From the NCBI GenBank assembly GCA_002694685.1, contig NZMW01000002.1, forward strand, positions 62,001 through 126,000: DNA of 64,000 bases. The letters are read 5' to 3'. The position numbers and the translations under genes were made by a program. Shown piece after piece: positions 37,854 to 47,622 of the stretch; the first letter of the stretch is position 1, and every line of letters begins with the position of its first letter. The stretch comes from Balneola sp. (GTDB lineage: Bacteria > Bacteroidota > Rhodothermia > Balneolales > Balneolaceae). Under the pieces are notes generated by a model. It saw nothing but the letters and a program-made list of their open reading frames with translations. It ran no database searches and was not told where the DNA came from.

Positions 37854-37929
37854 GAGATCAGCTTGTAAAAAGAAAGGAGTGTGGATATAGATCGTATAAA
37901 AAGGGAAAACCAAAAAGAGATTAGCGATG

Positions 37930-38583
37930 CTAACTTTCAAAGAGATTATTGTTCAGAGCATACTTTACCAATCCGGCTGTATTTTTAGCTCCGGTTTTTT
38001 GAAGAAGGTTTCTTCGGTGAGAATCAACAGTTCTTACACTTACGAATAGTTGATCCGCTATTTCCTGGTTTGTAAACTCATTTACGATGAGCTTTAAAAC
38101 TTCCAGTTCCCGATCTGTGATATTTGCATCTTTTGGTTCGGTAGATTTAGATACTGTAGGTTCAACTAATTGATGGAGAATAGTCTGTGTGGCATCATCA
38201 CTGAAGTAGTGTTTCCCATTTATAATTGAGTTTATGGCCTTAATTAGTTCTTCTTTGCCTGAGCTTTTTAGAATATAGCCTGAAGCACCGGCTTTTATCA
38301 TTTTCCGGATGTGCTGGTCTTCTGTCAGCATAGTAAGAGCCAGGACCTTGATATCGGGGGACTTTTCTTTAATGGCCTGAGTGGCTTCAATCCCGTTCAT
38401 GATAGGCATGGTGATGTCCATGATTATTAAATCCGGCTCATGTTCTTCTGATAGTTCCACGGCTTTATCTCCCGACTCCGCTTCAAAGACAATATCAAAC
38501 CCCGGTTCATCTTCCAGCAGTATTTTAATACCGTCTCTAACGATCTGATGATCATCCACTATTGCTATTTTAATATTAGCCAT
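37930..38583 (-). CDS. NarL/FixJ-type response regulator (receiver + LuxR HTH)
   Basis: A 217-residue DNA-binding response regulator. The receiver is intact: D10 and D11, phospho-acceptor D56 in IIMDITMP, T84 and K106. The C-terminal LuxR helix-turn-helix is TDRELEVLKLIVNEFTNQEI followed by SVRTVDSHR. It overlaps the upstream kinase gene by 8 bp, so HisKA_3 kinase and regulator form a cognate pair. It probably controls nearby signalling genes through the TAGGTG motifs (inference). Confidence 0.93.
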   Translation of the reverse strand: MANIKIAIVDDHQIVRDGIKILLEDEPGFDIVFEAESGDKAVELSEEHEPDLIIMDITMPIMNGIEATQAIKEKSPDIKVLALTMLTEDQHIRKMIKAGASGYILKSSGKEELIKAINSIINGKHYFSDDATQTILHQLVEPTVSKSTEPKDANITDRELEVLKLIVNEFTNQEIADQLFVSVRTVDSHRRNLLQKTGAKNTAGLVKYALNNNLFES

Positions 38584-40954
38584 CTGAATTACTTGTATTG
38601 TTGTTGATTGGAACTACAACATTTAGAAAAGTTCCCCGATTTGGTTTGGAATCAAGTTCAAAATTCCCGCCTAATGCCCCTGTTCTGGTTTTTATTGTTT
38701 GAAAGCCCAGACCGACTTTAAAGTCTTCATCGTTTACGTCAAAGCCTATCCCATTATCATCAATCGTTAGGATCAAATCAAGCTCATCTTTTATAAGTTG
38801 CACGTTTATTTTTGTAGCATCCGCATACTTAATAGCATTTGAAAGTCCCTCTTGTGCAATTCGGTATAAGTTGAATTGAACTTCTCTGGGCAGATCTAAT
38901 CCCTCAATATTGTGGAAATAGTCTAGAGAGATGGAAGAGCTATTTTGGTAACTATCCACTAATGACTCTATAGCCAGAGCAAGTCCGTAATCATCTACTA
39001 CGCGAGGCATAAGATTTCTCGATATCTGCCCGGTTTCAGCTATGGCATTTTTTAAAAGGTTTAAGCCAGTTTTAAACTGATTCTGTTTCTTCTCAGTTAG
39101 ATTTTCAATACTGCTTTTTACTGAATCAAAATTCATGTTAGCCGCAGCAAGATATTGGCCTAATCCATCATGGAGTTCCTGGGCTATACGGGCTCTTTCT
39201 TTATTCTCACCCTCAACAATAGAGGCCAGAACCATTTCCTCTGCTTTCTTCTGTTCTGTGATATCATTTACTAATATAAACCTGTAACTCTTTCCAAAAT
39301 AATTAATGGATGCACCTGATACCCGTACATGGATTATTTCCCCGGATTTTTTTAGATGTCTGAATTCCCCGGTTTCTGAAAGAGGTTTAGCCTTGTCTCT
39401 ATCGATAATGATTTTATCGTGATCACGATCTTCCTCAGGTCTGATGTCCATTAAATTCATTCCATAAAACTCTTTTCGAGAATAGCCATAATGCTTAACA
39501 GCTGCGTTATTTACCTCAATAATTCTAAAGTTTTCAGGGTTATAAATCCACATGGGCTGTGGGCTCTTCTGGAAGAGAAGGCGGTAATTATGCTCAGATT
39601 CTGCTAATCGTGTTTCAGCGTGCACCCGTTCTGTAACATCAACCACTGTTGAAATCATGAGGTTTTGGTCGTATACGGGGATGTTTTTTGCATTAATAAT
39701 CTTTTTCTCTCCCGTCTTTGTAGTGATCTTGACGCCTTCCCAATTCATGCGTTCCGGATTTTTTGAGGAAAGATCAGCTGTAACCATTTCAATCATATTT
39801 TTTCGGTACTTCTCATCCGGATACACGTGTTCGAAAAAGCTATTCACATCTGTAAGAGTTTCCTTAGGCCAGCCATAAATTTCCGAAAAACGCTTGTTGA
39901 TAAGTGTGGTTTCACCCGCATCAATAGAATTAACTGCAACACCGATGGGTAAATTTTCAAGTGTTGTTTCAATAAAGTCGTTTCGTTCTTTTAACTGCTT
40001 TTGGTATTCAGTTCTCTCCGTAACATCAAGCCCGATACCAATAATACTGTTATCAGATAACTGAATATTAGACCATTCCTGTATGTGCATGTTGCCAAAC
40101 TTATCCTGTACTTCAAATTTATACCAGCTCCCATCTGCTTCAGACATAACTTGTTGAGCTTTTTCTCTCATTTTTGCATCAGGATAGCAAGCTCCAAGAA
40201 GGTCAATTTCTTGAATTTCTTTATTTGACCAGCCTAACGTATTTACAAAGGCTTCATTAACCCGGATGGAATTAATTTCAGGATCATAAATATCCACCAT
40301 TACAGGAATCTGCTCAAAAATGCGTTCGAAAAGTTCTTTCTCCCTGTCATATTCTTGTTCAAGCATTTTTGTTTCGGTGATATCTTCAATAACACCTGTG
40401 ATATGAGTTGCTTCTCCCTGTTCATTTTCGTGAACAGTACCCTGACTTTTCATCCAATGGATACTTTCATCCGGCCAAGTGATACGAAATTCAGCTAAAT
40501 AGGGAGTCCTGGTTTCAATTGCTTCAATGAAAGCCTTCTTCACATCACTTACATCATCAGGATGAACCATGCGATAAAAGTCATTTAGGTCCCACTTTTG
40601 GGGCCTTTCTTTTAAACCAAAGAGTTTATAGTGGTGGGGTGAAGTAGAATTCTCGTTGGTTTTTAAATTAATACTCCAGGTTGCAATTTTTACAGAGTCC
40701 AGAGCTTTATCAACAACTTCTTGAGCGTCTTTTATATTATTGTTGCTAAACTGAACCAGAAAATACAGCATCAAGGAAGTTGTAAATACGAATAGCAGAC
40801 CCTTGAGGGTGGAATATCTGGTGAGGGTGTCTACGTCTTTTACAAAGAGAAGAAGAAGTTGATCTGAAAACAAAATCCAGAGTGCCGCAAAAACGAGATA
40901 GATCACGGTAATGGTAACCGAGTTAAGTTGGAATATTTTTCTATATCTACTCAT
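38576..40954 (-). CDS. membrane PAS sensor histidine kinase (HisKA_3)
   Basis: A 792-residue NarX/DesK-class kinase. Two membrane segments (about 11-34 and 46-66) are followed by four PAS domains (about 80-190, 205-315, 325-440 and 450-565). The HisKA_3 helix has ARIAQELHDGLGQYLA (H595). The ATPase domain keeps RIAQEGLSNAIKYADA, DDNGIGFD and the GLGFQTIKTRTG region, so it should be catalytically active. Its stop overlaps the start of the LuxR-type regulator gene. Confidence 0.92.
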   Translation of the reverse strand: MSRYRKIFQLNSVTITVIYLVFAALWILFSDQLLLLFVKDVDTLTRYSTLKGLLFVFTTSLMLYFLVQFSNNNIKDAQEVVDKALDSVKIATWSINLKTNENSTSPHHYKLFGLKERPQKWDLNDFYRMVHPDDVSDVKKAFIEAIETRTPYLAEFRITWPDESIHWMKSQGTVHENEQGEATHITGVIEDITETKMLEQEYDREKELFERIFEQIPVMVDIYDPEINSIRVNEAFVNTLGWSNKEIQEIDLLGACYPDAKMREKAQQVMSEADGSWYKFEVQDKFGNMHIQEWSNIQLSDNSIIGIGLDVTERTEYQKQLKERNDFIETTLENLPIGVAVNSIDAGETTLINKRFSEIYGWPKETLTDVNSFFEHVYPDEKYRKNMIEMVTADLSSKNPERMNWEGVKITTKTGEKKIINAKNIPVYDQNLMISTVVDVTERVHAETRLAESEHNYRLLFQKSPQPMWIYNPENFRIIEVNNAAVKHYGYSRKEFYGMNLMDIRPEEDRDHDKIIIDRDKAKPLSETGEFRHLKKSGEIIHVRVSGASINYFGKSYRFILVNDITEQKKAEEMVLASIVEGENKERARIAQELHDGLGQYLAAANMNFDSVKSSIENLTEKKQNQFKTGLNLLKNAIAETGQISRNLMPRVVDDYGLALAIESLVDSYQNSSSISLDYFHNIEGLDLPREVQFNLYRIAQEGLSNAIKYADATKINVQLIKDELDLILTIDDNGIGFDVNDEDFKVGLGFQTIKTRTGALGGNFELDSKPNRGTFLNVVVPINNNTSNSDG

Positions 40955-41162
40955 TCTATATCACGCAAGTATAGGTTACCATGTTCAGGAAAAACTAACA
41001 GTTTTCTTCTCAAAAGTACAAGGGGTTTGGCTCTAATAAATAACAACTTTTCAAGTATTTCCGGACTCGGGTCAATTTATACAATAAGAGAAGCCAGATT
41101 AGATTAGCGAGAGTATTTATAGATGGTTACATGAATTGGTTCTGTAAACTTGTGCTATAAAA

Positions 41163-41198
41163 AAACCACCCTCGCCTTAAATAAGACAAGGGTGGTTG
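41163..41198. terminator. terminator-like hairpin
   Basis: AACCACCCT and AGGGTGGTT pair perfectly over 9 bp, with A-rich and T-rich sides. It lies between the PAS kinase promoter region and the tRNA-Arg gene; no gene ends immediately before it, so its role is unclear. Confidence 0.55.
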
Positions 41199-41388
41199 TG
41201 TTTGTACCCACGATTTAACCCAATTTGGCTCTCTTAACCACTTAGTTAGAGCGATCCCAAAGCAATTCCTTACAAAGTTTTTTGATTTTTTTTGGCGCGT
41301 TGACTTCTGGTGACTATAACACCCCTGAATAAGGTTGAAAAGCAGTGAGAGCGAAGATTTGTTTAACCTAAATTACACCCTAAAACAA

Positions 41389-41422
41389 AAAAGCCTCACA
41401 AATCAAAGACTTGTGAGGCTTT
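41389..41422 (-). terminator. terminator of the tRNA-Arg gene
   Basis: AAAGCCTCACAA and TTGTGAGGCTTT form a 12-bp stem directly after the tRNA 3' end on the minus strand, followed by TTTTGTTTT on that strand. Confidence 0.8.
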
Positions 41423-41426
41423 AGTG

Positions 41427-41500
41427 TACGCACGAGAGGATTCGAACCCCTGACCTTCTGGTCCGTAGCCAAACGCTCTATCCAGCTGAGCTACGTGCGC
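41427..41500 (-). tRNA. tRNA-Arg(ACG)
   Basis: A 74-nt cloverleaf read on the minus strand. The acceptor stem is GCGCACG/CGTGCGT with a G-U first pair, the D arm GCTCAGCTGGATAGAGC, the anticodon loop CTACGGA (anticodon ACG, read as ICG), and the T arm AGGGGTTCGAATCCTCT. The discriminator base is A, and CCA is not encoded. A terminator follows directly. Confidence 0.95.
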
Positions 41501-41691
41501 ATAAAATTTTCAAGAGCACTAAAGATAAGAAGATCAAAACTGGAGGGCAATTATTTTTACTGCTTAGAAAAAAGAATTTGTTTTTTGGATACCGTTTGTG
41601 CTAAAAACCCTTTAAAACAGGTTTGGTATGATTATTGGACTAATTATTTCATGAAAGTATTAATGCCAAACATATAAAAAGGAGTAATATC

Positions 41692-41862
41692 ATGAATAAT
41701 GCATCCAGACATATTATGATTCAGCTAGAAATAATACTCAGAGAGTATCCGGAAGCCGAATTCTATATTCAGGAACGTATGCGCTCTCTGATCGCAGATC
41801 TTCTGAATTCTGAGATTTGCTTTGAAGAGCTACATCCTCAGAAAGACATTCCTTTGCAATGA
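41692..41862 (+). CDS. small hypothetical protein (56 aa)
   Basis: An ORF of 56 codons with ATG at 41692, preceded by AAAAAGGAG at 7-nt spacing, one of the best ribosome binding sites in this window. The protein begins MNNASRHIMIQLEIILREYP; it is rich in helix formers and acidic residues and has no membrane segment. It lies between the tRNA-Arg gene and the convergent lytic transglycosylase gene. I recognise no family. The strong ribosome binding site and intact frame support translation. Confidence 0.6.
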   Translation: MNNASRHIMIQLEIILREYPEAEFYIQERMRSLIADLLNSEICFEELHPQKDIPLQ

Positions 41863-41907
41863 ATAGTATTTAACCGGAAATTAATTCCGGTTGGAAGAAC
41901 TCAAAGG

Positions 41908-43089
41908 TCATTCCGTGCCTGACATCCAAGACTGATATTGAGCTCGTCGCTCGGTTACTTTTTTGAGGTATCCCTTTGTTTCATCCCAGGGCAGATTCTC
42001 CAACAGGTAATCGTAATTTTCCTGAGCGGTCATGCTGTTGATGGTATCCCTGGCATTATTAAAGTTGGTCGAGTTGATATAAGCCCGGGCTACATTCCCG
42101 GCACCGGTGTTGTAAGCGCAAATCACTAAATACTCGTGTACGGTTTTATCCTCAATACCGCGCATGTAGCGGTTCATTAAAATATCGATGTAGGTAGAGC
42201 CGAAGAGTACATTCTGTGCAGGCTGGAATAGGTAGTCAGCAGAGGGAACGGCATCTTTACCATTCAATACTCTGTAAACATCCCGGCCGGCAGTTCTGGG
42301 TACAATTTGCATCAACCCAAGTGCATTGGCGTGAGACTTAGCCATAGGGTTGAAAAAAGATTCGGTGTGAATAATTGCAAGGATCAGCGTTGGATCCAGT
42401 TCGTACTGCTTGGCATAGGTATCTACTTCGTTGCGGAATTTCTCAGCGCGTTTTCTAAGGTGATCGGGGACAAGCTCAAGATTAAGTACAGCAACTTTTC
42501 TTATTTCTCCGTCTTCACCTTGTATCTCTTTAATTTCTACTTCCTCAGCTAGTTCTTCTGCATATTGAAGAGAGTCCATATCTTCAGGAACCTCAAGTTG
42601 TCCCGCAAGGACAGGTTCAGGGAGTACTTCTGAGGTAGTATCATCAGGCATTCCGGTTTCGGTCCCTTTGCTGCTCATGAGTTCGAGGATACTTTGCTCA
42701 ATGTCAGCCATTAAACTGTCTTCGGTATCATTTTCATCGGCGAGTACTTCAATGGTGCCTTCACCTTCTTCGAAATCGACATCCCAACGAACATTTCCAC
42801 CATTTTTATATTCAACCCAGTTGGACTTGGTTCGCTCTTTGAAGTCTCCCCATTGGCGCTCCATTTCTTCCCGAAACTGAGAGAACTCAAGTTCTTGCTG
42901 AAAAACGTATGCTTCATACTCGGCAATACTGGCATAGAGAGCGGAATCTTGTTCGGCTTGAGTTTGCGCTAATTGTTGCTGCCGCTGCTGAATATATTCT
43001 TCCCAGGTGATGTCTGAATCATCCTGAGCAAAGATAAATGTACTGCCTAAGAAAAGAATGGATAATGCTATTGCAAACGTTTTTTTCAT
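41908..43089 (-). CDS. MltC-like lytic murein transglycosylase
   Basis: A 393-residue periplasmic peptidoglycan-cleaving enzyme. The signal peptide (about 1-21) is followed by a Gln/Glu-rich coiled coil and an MltC-N-like domain (NWVEYKNGGNVRWDVDFEEG). A variable acidic linker leads to the SLT domain (about 225-390), with catalytic E243 in AIIHTESFFNP, then ANALGLMQIVP and ICAYNTGAGNV. No lipobox is evident, unlike enterobacterial MltC. Transcribed alone; the small ORF above converges on it. Confidence 0.88.
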   Translation of the reverse strand: MKKTFAIALSILFLGSTFIFAQDDSDITWEEYIQQRQQQLAQTQAEQDSALYASIAEYEAYVFQQELEFSQFREEMERQWGDFKERTKSNWVEYKNGGNVRWDVDFEEGEGTIEVLADENDTEDSLMADIEQSILELMSSKGTETGMPDDTTSEVLPEPVLAGQLEVPEDMDSLQYAEELAEEVEIKEIQGEDGEIRKVAVLNLELVPDHLRKRAEKFRNEVDTYAKQYELDPTLILAIIHTESFFNPMAKSHANALGLMQIVPRTAGRDVYRVLNGKDAVPSADYLFQPAQNVLFGSTYIDILMNRYMRGIEDKTVHEYLVICAYNTGAGNVARAYINSTNFNNARDTINSMTAQENYDYLLENLPWDETKGYLKKVTERRAQYQSWMSGTE

Positions 43090-43337
43090 TATAACCCCTT
43101 TTATTGCTGATGTACCTAAATAGTAAAATAAGTGTATGTACCCGTTGTTATTTTGATAAATAATTTACAATGTATTGTAGAAAAGCAAAACTCCCTAATT
43201 TTCAAAAATATTTACCTCTGGGGTAGAAACTATTGATACTGCTTTTCGTCTCTGATATAGGATCGTTGATGGGTACAACTAAATATGTAAATTAGCTGAA
43301 CTATCGGCGTCAATTTTAACAAACTGGAAGTTACACT

Positions 43338-45941
43338 ATGAAGAAAATACTACTGCTATTAAGTTTAATTATTCTCGTTCCGGCCTTGGCAACGGCTCAG
43401 AAAGGGGATAAAAAAGAAAGTGAAAAAGAGGACAAATTTACTGAGCTCACAAAAGATGCTGAGCTTATTGAAGGCTTTTTTGATTTGTATAAAACGGAAG
43501 ACGGACTCTATCTAGCCGTAACAGAAGAAGATCTTAATAAAGATTTCTTGATGAATTTTGAAATTGAACAAGGAATTGGAGCTTCAGGATTATACGGCGG
43601 TTCCATGCTGAGCGTATTTGAAGGACTGCTGGTTCGCCTTGAGAAAAAGGAAGGCAAGATCATGCTGATTCAGAAACCTCATCGCTATGTAGCGGAAGAA
43701 GGTACTCCTGAAGCTGCTTCAGTAGAATTAGGCTATGGTGATTCGATCCTCGAAACTGCCAAAGTGGAAACAACCAATGATGATGGCGTCATGTTAATTA
43801 ACGCATACGACTGGTTTGTAGGAGATCTTTCAAATATAGGTCAGCGTGTACAATTCGCTGTTTCATCCCGTCCGGGACAACCCGGGAGAGCTTCACTTGA
43901 TAAGTCTAGAAGCTACCTGAAAGCGGTAAAGTCCTATCCAATGAATACAAATGTAACAGCTCAGCTTACTTTTAATAACAGCGAAACTGGCGGACCGAGA
44001 ACGGTAGCCGACAGTCGTTATATCCCGATATCTATCCATTATACTATGGCGGCTTTACCCGAAACGCCAATGAGCCCGAGAATGGCAGATGATAGAACCG
44101 GTTATTTCATGACGGTTCATAAAGACTTTACTGATGATGACGATGACACATTCTTTAAGAAGTATGTAAACAAATGGAGACTTGAGTGTGATGGCCCGGC
44201 TGGATCAGATGGTCTTTGTGATCCGATCAAACCTATTACCTACTATATCGATCACACTGTACCCGAGCGATACCGCGAAGTGATGATGGAAGGGGTTGAA
44301 GAATGGGCCGGTGCTTTTGAAGCTGCGGGTTTTAGAAATGCTATTCGGGCAGAAATGCTTCCTGAAGGTATGGAGCCGGAAGACATTCGATATGCAACTT
44401 TACGCTGGAATGTTTCTGATCAGCCAGGATACGGAGCAATTGGTCCTTCTGTAGTAGATCCAAGAACAGGAGAAATTATGGATGCTGATATTCTTTTCGA
44501 AGCTAATATGATTTTAGGCGACAAAGAAGAATACCGCGAAATGGTTGAGCCGCGAACTGCAATTGATGAAATATATAACGTGAGCGCAGAAGAAGTAGCC
44601 ATGAGCAGCAGACATGAACTGGCTTCTTTCTATACAGAAATGGGTATGCAGCTCGATATGGTAAAAGGAATTTTAATGGCACGCGGCCAGCTTAAACCCG
44701 GAGAACCCGTTCCTAAAGAATTCACCGATCAGGCACTTAGATGGGTAACTATGCATGAAGTTGGGCATACACTAGGTCTGAGACATAACTTCCGTTCATC
44801 TGTGGACACTCCACTTGATAAACTTTATGATACCGACTTCACTGCAGAAAACGGTGTATTTAGCTCAGCAATGGACTATCCAACGGTTAACTTATCTCCT
44901 GAAGGTGAAAGCAACGATGGACATTACTATAACACAAGCGTTGGTTCTTATGACCGATGGGTAATCAGTTATGGCTACACCCCGGATGATGATGACGCAG
45001 CAGATATTGCCCGAATGGCAGCTCAGCCGGGACATGCTTACGGGACAGATGAAGATGCCCGTGGTTCCGGTGCTGTTGACCCTCTCGTTAATGTGTATGA
45101 CTTAGGTGAAGATCCGCTTGCTTGGGGTAAAGGTCGTGCCGCAATACTCAGAGACCTGATTCCTGAAGTACCTGAAATTGCTCTCGGTGATAACATGCCT
45201 TATTACGAAGCAACCGATCTATTTAACACCTACTTCTTCCAGTACGTACGTGCTCTTGGTCCAACAGTGAAATACATCGGTGGTCAGTATCAGTACCGTG
45301 ATCATGTGGGTGATCCTGATGCCCGTATGCCATTTGTAGCGATTCCAAAAGCTAAGCAACAAGAAGCTTTGGATATGATTACTGAATATGCTTTTGCAGC
45401 TGATGCGTTTAATCTTCCGCAGGAAGTTTACCAACAGTTTGGAGCAGATCGATGGAGCCATTGGGGTAATTCAAACACCTATGGTGGTAGAATAGATTAT
45501 CCGCTTCACCAATATTTAGTAGGGGTTCAGTCCGGTTTACTTGAGGCTTTATTAAACGGAACTCGCTTAGCTCGTATCCGCGATACTGAAGTTAAGTTTG
45601 GTGAAGAAAACACTATTACTATCCCTGAACTGATGAGTCAGATTACAAATGCAGTTTGGAGTGAAGTGTGGACGGCTCCGGGTGAAAACATTACCAGCAA
45701 CCGCCGTGATTTACAGCGAGCCTACCTGGAATCAATGATAGAAATAGTGACAGATGCACCATCAAACATGCCTGCTGATGCACGTTCTGTAGCAAGAGCT
45801 CAGTTAAGGGATTTGGGCGATCGTATTACACGTCGCTTAACCCCGCCTTATAGCTTTGATGCTTATACCGAAGCACACCTTCGCGAAGTAAAAGCTATGA
45901 TTGACAAAGGTCTGGATGCAGGATTAATGATTCAGAACTAA
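43338..45941 (+). CDS. secreted zinc-dependent metalloprotease (DUF5117/DUF4953 type)
   Basis: An 867-residue exported protein with a signal peptide (about 1-20). A DUF5117-like N-terminal region (about 60-270) with VTEEDLNKDFLMNFEIEQG precedes the protease part. The zinc motif HEVGHTLGLRHNF has H473, E474 and H477, with a likely third ligand at H483, followed by SAMDYP as a Met-turn-like element. Family knowledge: large Bacteroidota periplasmic or surface metalloproteases of unknown substrate. The gene stands alone, with a bidirectional terminator after it. Confidence 0.9.
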   Translation: MKKILLLLSLIILVPALATAQKGDKKESEKEDKFTELTKDAELIEGFFDLYKTEDGLYLAVTEEDLNKDFLMNFEIEQGIGASGLYGGSMLSVFEGLLVRLEKKEGKIMLIQKPHRYVAEEGTPEAASVELGYGDSILETAKVETTNDDGVMLINAYDWFVGDLSNIGQRVQFAVSSRPGQPGRASLDKSRSYLKAVKSYPMNTNVTAQLTFNNSETGGPRTVADSRYIPISIHYTMAALPETPMSPRMADDRTGYFMTVHKDFTDDDDDTFFKKYVNKWRLECDGPAGSDGLCDPIKPITYYIDHTVPERYREVMMEGVEEWAGAFEAAGFRNAIRAEMLPEGMEPEDIRYATLRWNVSDQPGYGAIGPSVVDPRTGEIMDADILFEANMILGDKEEYREMVEPRTAIDEIYNVSAEEVAMSSRHELASFYTEMGMQLDMVKGILMARGQLKPGEPVPKEFTDQALRWVTMHEVGHTLGLRHNFRSSVDTPLDKLYDTDFTAENGVFSSAMDYPTVNLSPEGESNDGHYYNTSVGSYDRWVISYGYTPDDDDAADIARMAAQPGHAYGTDEDARGSGAVDPLVNVYDLGEDPLAWGKGRAAILRDLIPEVPEIALGDNMPYYEATDLFNTYFFQYVRALGPTVKYIGGQYQYRDHVGDPDARMPFVAIPKAKQQEALDMITEYAFAADAFNLPQEVYQQFGADRWSHWGNSNTYGGRIDYPLHQYLVGVQSGLLEALLNGTRLARIRDTEVKFGEENTITIPELMSQITNAVWSEVWTAPGENITSNRRDLQRAYLESMIEIVTDAPSNMPADARSVARAQLRDLGDRITRRLTPPYSFDAYTEAHLREVKAMIDKGLDAGLMIQN

Positions 45942-45964
45942 TTCATATTAATATCCTTGATATT

Positions 45965-46003
45965 AAAAACCCCTTCTGCTAAAACAGAAGGGGTTTTCTT
46001 TTT
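45965..46003. terminator. bidirectional intrinsic terminator
   Basis: AAAACCCCTTCTG and CAGAAGGGGTTTT form a 13-bp stem with a 5-nt loop, then TTCTTTTTT. It separates the convergent metalloprotease and phosphatase genes. Confidence 0.88.
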
Positions 46004-46027
46004 TATAGAATATTTATGGGCTGATTC

Positions 46028-47194
46028 TTAGCCGTTATACCCAACGGATAGAACAGTGATATCATCCGATTGATCAGCTTTACCCATAAACTTAAGTACA
46101 TCCACAATAAGGCTGCGCACAAGTTTATTTAAATCGTCTTCACTATGTTTTTTCAGGAAGGCTTCAAGGCGAGGTTCTTCATACATATCTTCATTTTCTG
46201 CCATAGCTTCGGTAACGCCATCCGTAAACATGAGGATTTTCTCTCCGGGTTGAAGAGTCAGCTCTTTGGTTTCAAACTCAATAGGCTCAATTTTTCCAAG
46301 TAAGAGTCCGGATGTATTTTCGATTTCCTCTATGGTTCCATCTTTTCGGACGATGTAGGGAAGATTATGCCCGCCATTGCAGTATTTCACAGTTCCGGTT
46401 CGGGTATCCATCACTCCATAAAATACGGTAACAAAAGTCGTAAGATCACTTTCCGGAATAAGGATGGTATTTACGGTGGATAGGCATTGTGCCGGGTCGT
46501 CAATCTGAGTGGCTAGAGATCGAATCATTGTTCTGGAGACGGCCATGTAAATAGAAGCAGGTACGCCTTTGCCGGAAACATCCGCAATGAGAAAGCCAAG
46601 CCGATGTTCATCCAGCATAAAAAAGTCATAAAAATCTCCACCTACTTGTTTAGCGGTATGCATTTCAGCATAAATACTAAACTCTTTGCGATCGGGGAAG
46701 GGAGGGAATACCTGGGGCAACATTTTTTGCTGAATTCGAGCGGCTGTCTCAAGGTCCGTTTGTACGGATTCAAGCGTCTTCATTTGTTCTCCTGCTTCAA
46801 GGAGATATTTGATCTCAGAAAGTCCTTTTTTGATCGTTAACTCAAGATCTTTGAAGTCGATGGGTTTGGTAACAAAATCAAAAGCGCCTCTATTCATAGC
46901 GGTACGGATATTTTCCATATCGCCGTAAGCAGATACAATCACCGTTTTAAGAACGGGGTTATTCAATTTCTGAGCTTCAGCTAAAAAGGTAAGCCCGTCC
47001 ATTTTAGGCATATTTATATCAGACAGAACAAGCGTTATATCATTTGACTCCTGCAGCATATCCAGTGCTTCTTCCCCGTTTTCAGCAAAACAAAAATCAT
47101 ATACATCTTCTTTGATTTGTTTTCTGAAGCGCTGCAAAATAAGCATTTGCAGATCCGGCTCGTCATCAACCACCATTATTTTGTGCTGTCGCAT
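46028..47194 (-). CDS. response regulator with SpoIIE/RsbU-type PP2C phosphatase output
   Basis: A 388-residue regulator. The N-terminal receiver (about 5-120) has D10 and D11, phospho-acceptor D59 in VLSDINMPKMDG, and FVTKPID. A coiled linker follows, then a SpoIIE phosphatase domain (about 185-385) with KQVGGDFYDFF, IADVSGKGVPASI, GGHNLPY, FTDGVTEA and SDDITVL, all metal ligands retained. Family knowledge: such phosphatases dephosphorylate STAS proteins in partner switching. It is last of the six-gene operon; the divergent STAS gene at 61287 is its likely substrate (inference). Confidence 0.93.
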   Translation of the reverse strand: MRQHKIMVVDDEPDLQMLILQRFRKQIKEDVYDFCFAENGEEALDMLQESNDITLVLSDINMPKMDGLTFLAEAQKLNNPVLKTVIVSAYGDMENIRTAMNRGAFDFVTKPIDFKDLELTIKKGLSEIKYLLEAGEQMKTLESVQTDLETAARIQQKMLPQVFPPFPDRKEFSIYAEMHTAKQVGGDFYDFFMLDEHRLGFLIADVSGKGVPASIYMAVSRTMIRSLATQIDDPAQCLSTVNTILIPESDLTTFVTVFYGVMDTRTGTVKYCNGGHNLPYIVRKDGTIEEIENTSGLLLGKIEPIEFETKELTLQPGEKILMFTDGVTEAMAENEDMYEEPRLEAFLKKHSEDDLNKLVRSLIVDVLKFMGKADQSDDITVLSVGYNG

Positions 47195-47219
47195 AGAATT
47201 GTAGCCCTAACTGTTAATA

Positions 47220-47603
47220 TTATTTATTTTCGTCCAGAAGTTGGTGAAGCTCCTGTTTTAAAGAATCAAAATTGATGGGTTTAGTGAAAAACTCTTTTGC
47301 CCCAGAGTTGATGGCTTTCTCATAATTTTCATCATCCCCATAGGCAGAAATCATGCTGACCTTTATTTGTGGAAACTGTGACTTAACGGCTTCAAGAAGC
47401 TCAAAGCCGGTCATACCCGGCATGTTAATATCAGAGAAGATATAGACTACATCAGGGGGTTGTTTGCTCTCAAGAAGTTCGAGAGCTTCGCTGCCGGAGA
47501 AGGCAAATTCCAATTCAATTAATCCTTGTCTGACCTCTTTGCGGAATTTCTGCCGGAATAGCATCTCTACATCCCGTTCATCATCAACTACTAAAAATTT
47601 CAT
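47220..47603 (-). CDS. single-domain response regulator (receiver only)
   Basis: A 127-residue CheY-like receiver with intact residues: D7 and D8, phospho-acceptor D58 in YIFSDINMPG, Ser in VSMISAYGD, and Lys in FFTKPIN. It has no output domain. It is related to the receiver of the downstream phosphatase (shared FRQKFRKE / QRFRKQ-like segments and the same TKPI end). It lies 19 bp after the propeller kinase and 25 bp before the phosphatase, and may be a phosphate relay or sink for the four kinases. Confidence 0.92.
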   Translation of the reverse strand: MKFLVVDDERDVEMLFRQKFRKEVRQGLIELEFAFSGSEALELLESKQPPDVVYIFSDINMPGMTGFELLEAVKSQFPQIKVSMISAYGDDENYEKAINSGAKEFFTKPINFDSLKQELHQLLDENK

Positions 47604-47622
47604 ATTTCGTACCCTTCCCTAA

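Larger units (their letters stand above)
40955..41426. other. intergenic region of about 470 bp, mostly featureless
   Basis: A TAGGTTACC sequence (40972-40980) lies 18 bp before the PAS kinase start. A strong hairpin occurs at 41163-41198, and the tRNA terminator at 41389-41422. Between 41205 and 41270 a stretch resembles parts of a tRNA on the minus strand but does not fold as one. I see no open reading frame with a convincing start. Confidence 0.5.

Noticed and set aside
41205-41270. A second tRNA gene on the minus strand
   Set aside because: The arms do not pair in cloverleaf order and no acceptor stem forms; listed only as possible debris.
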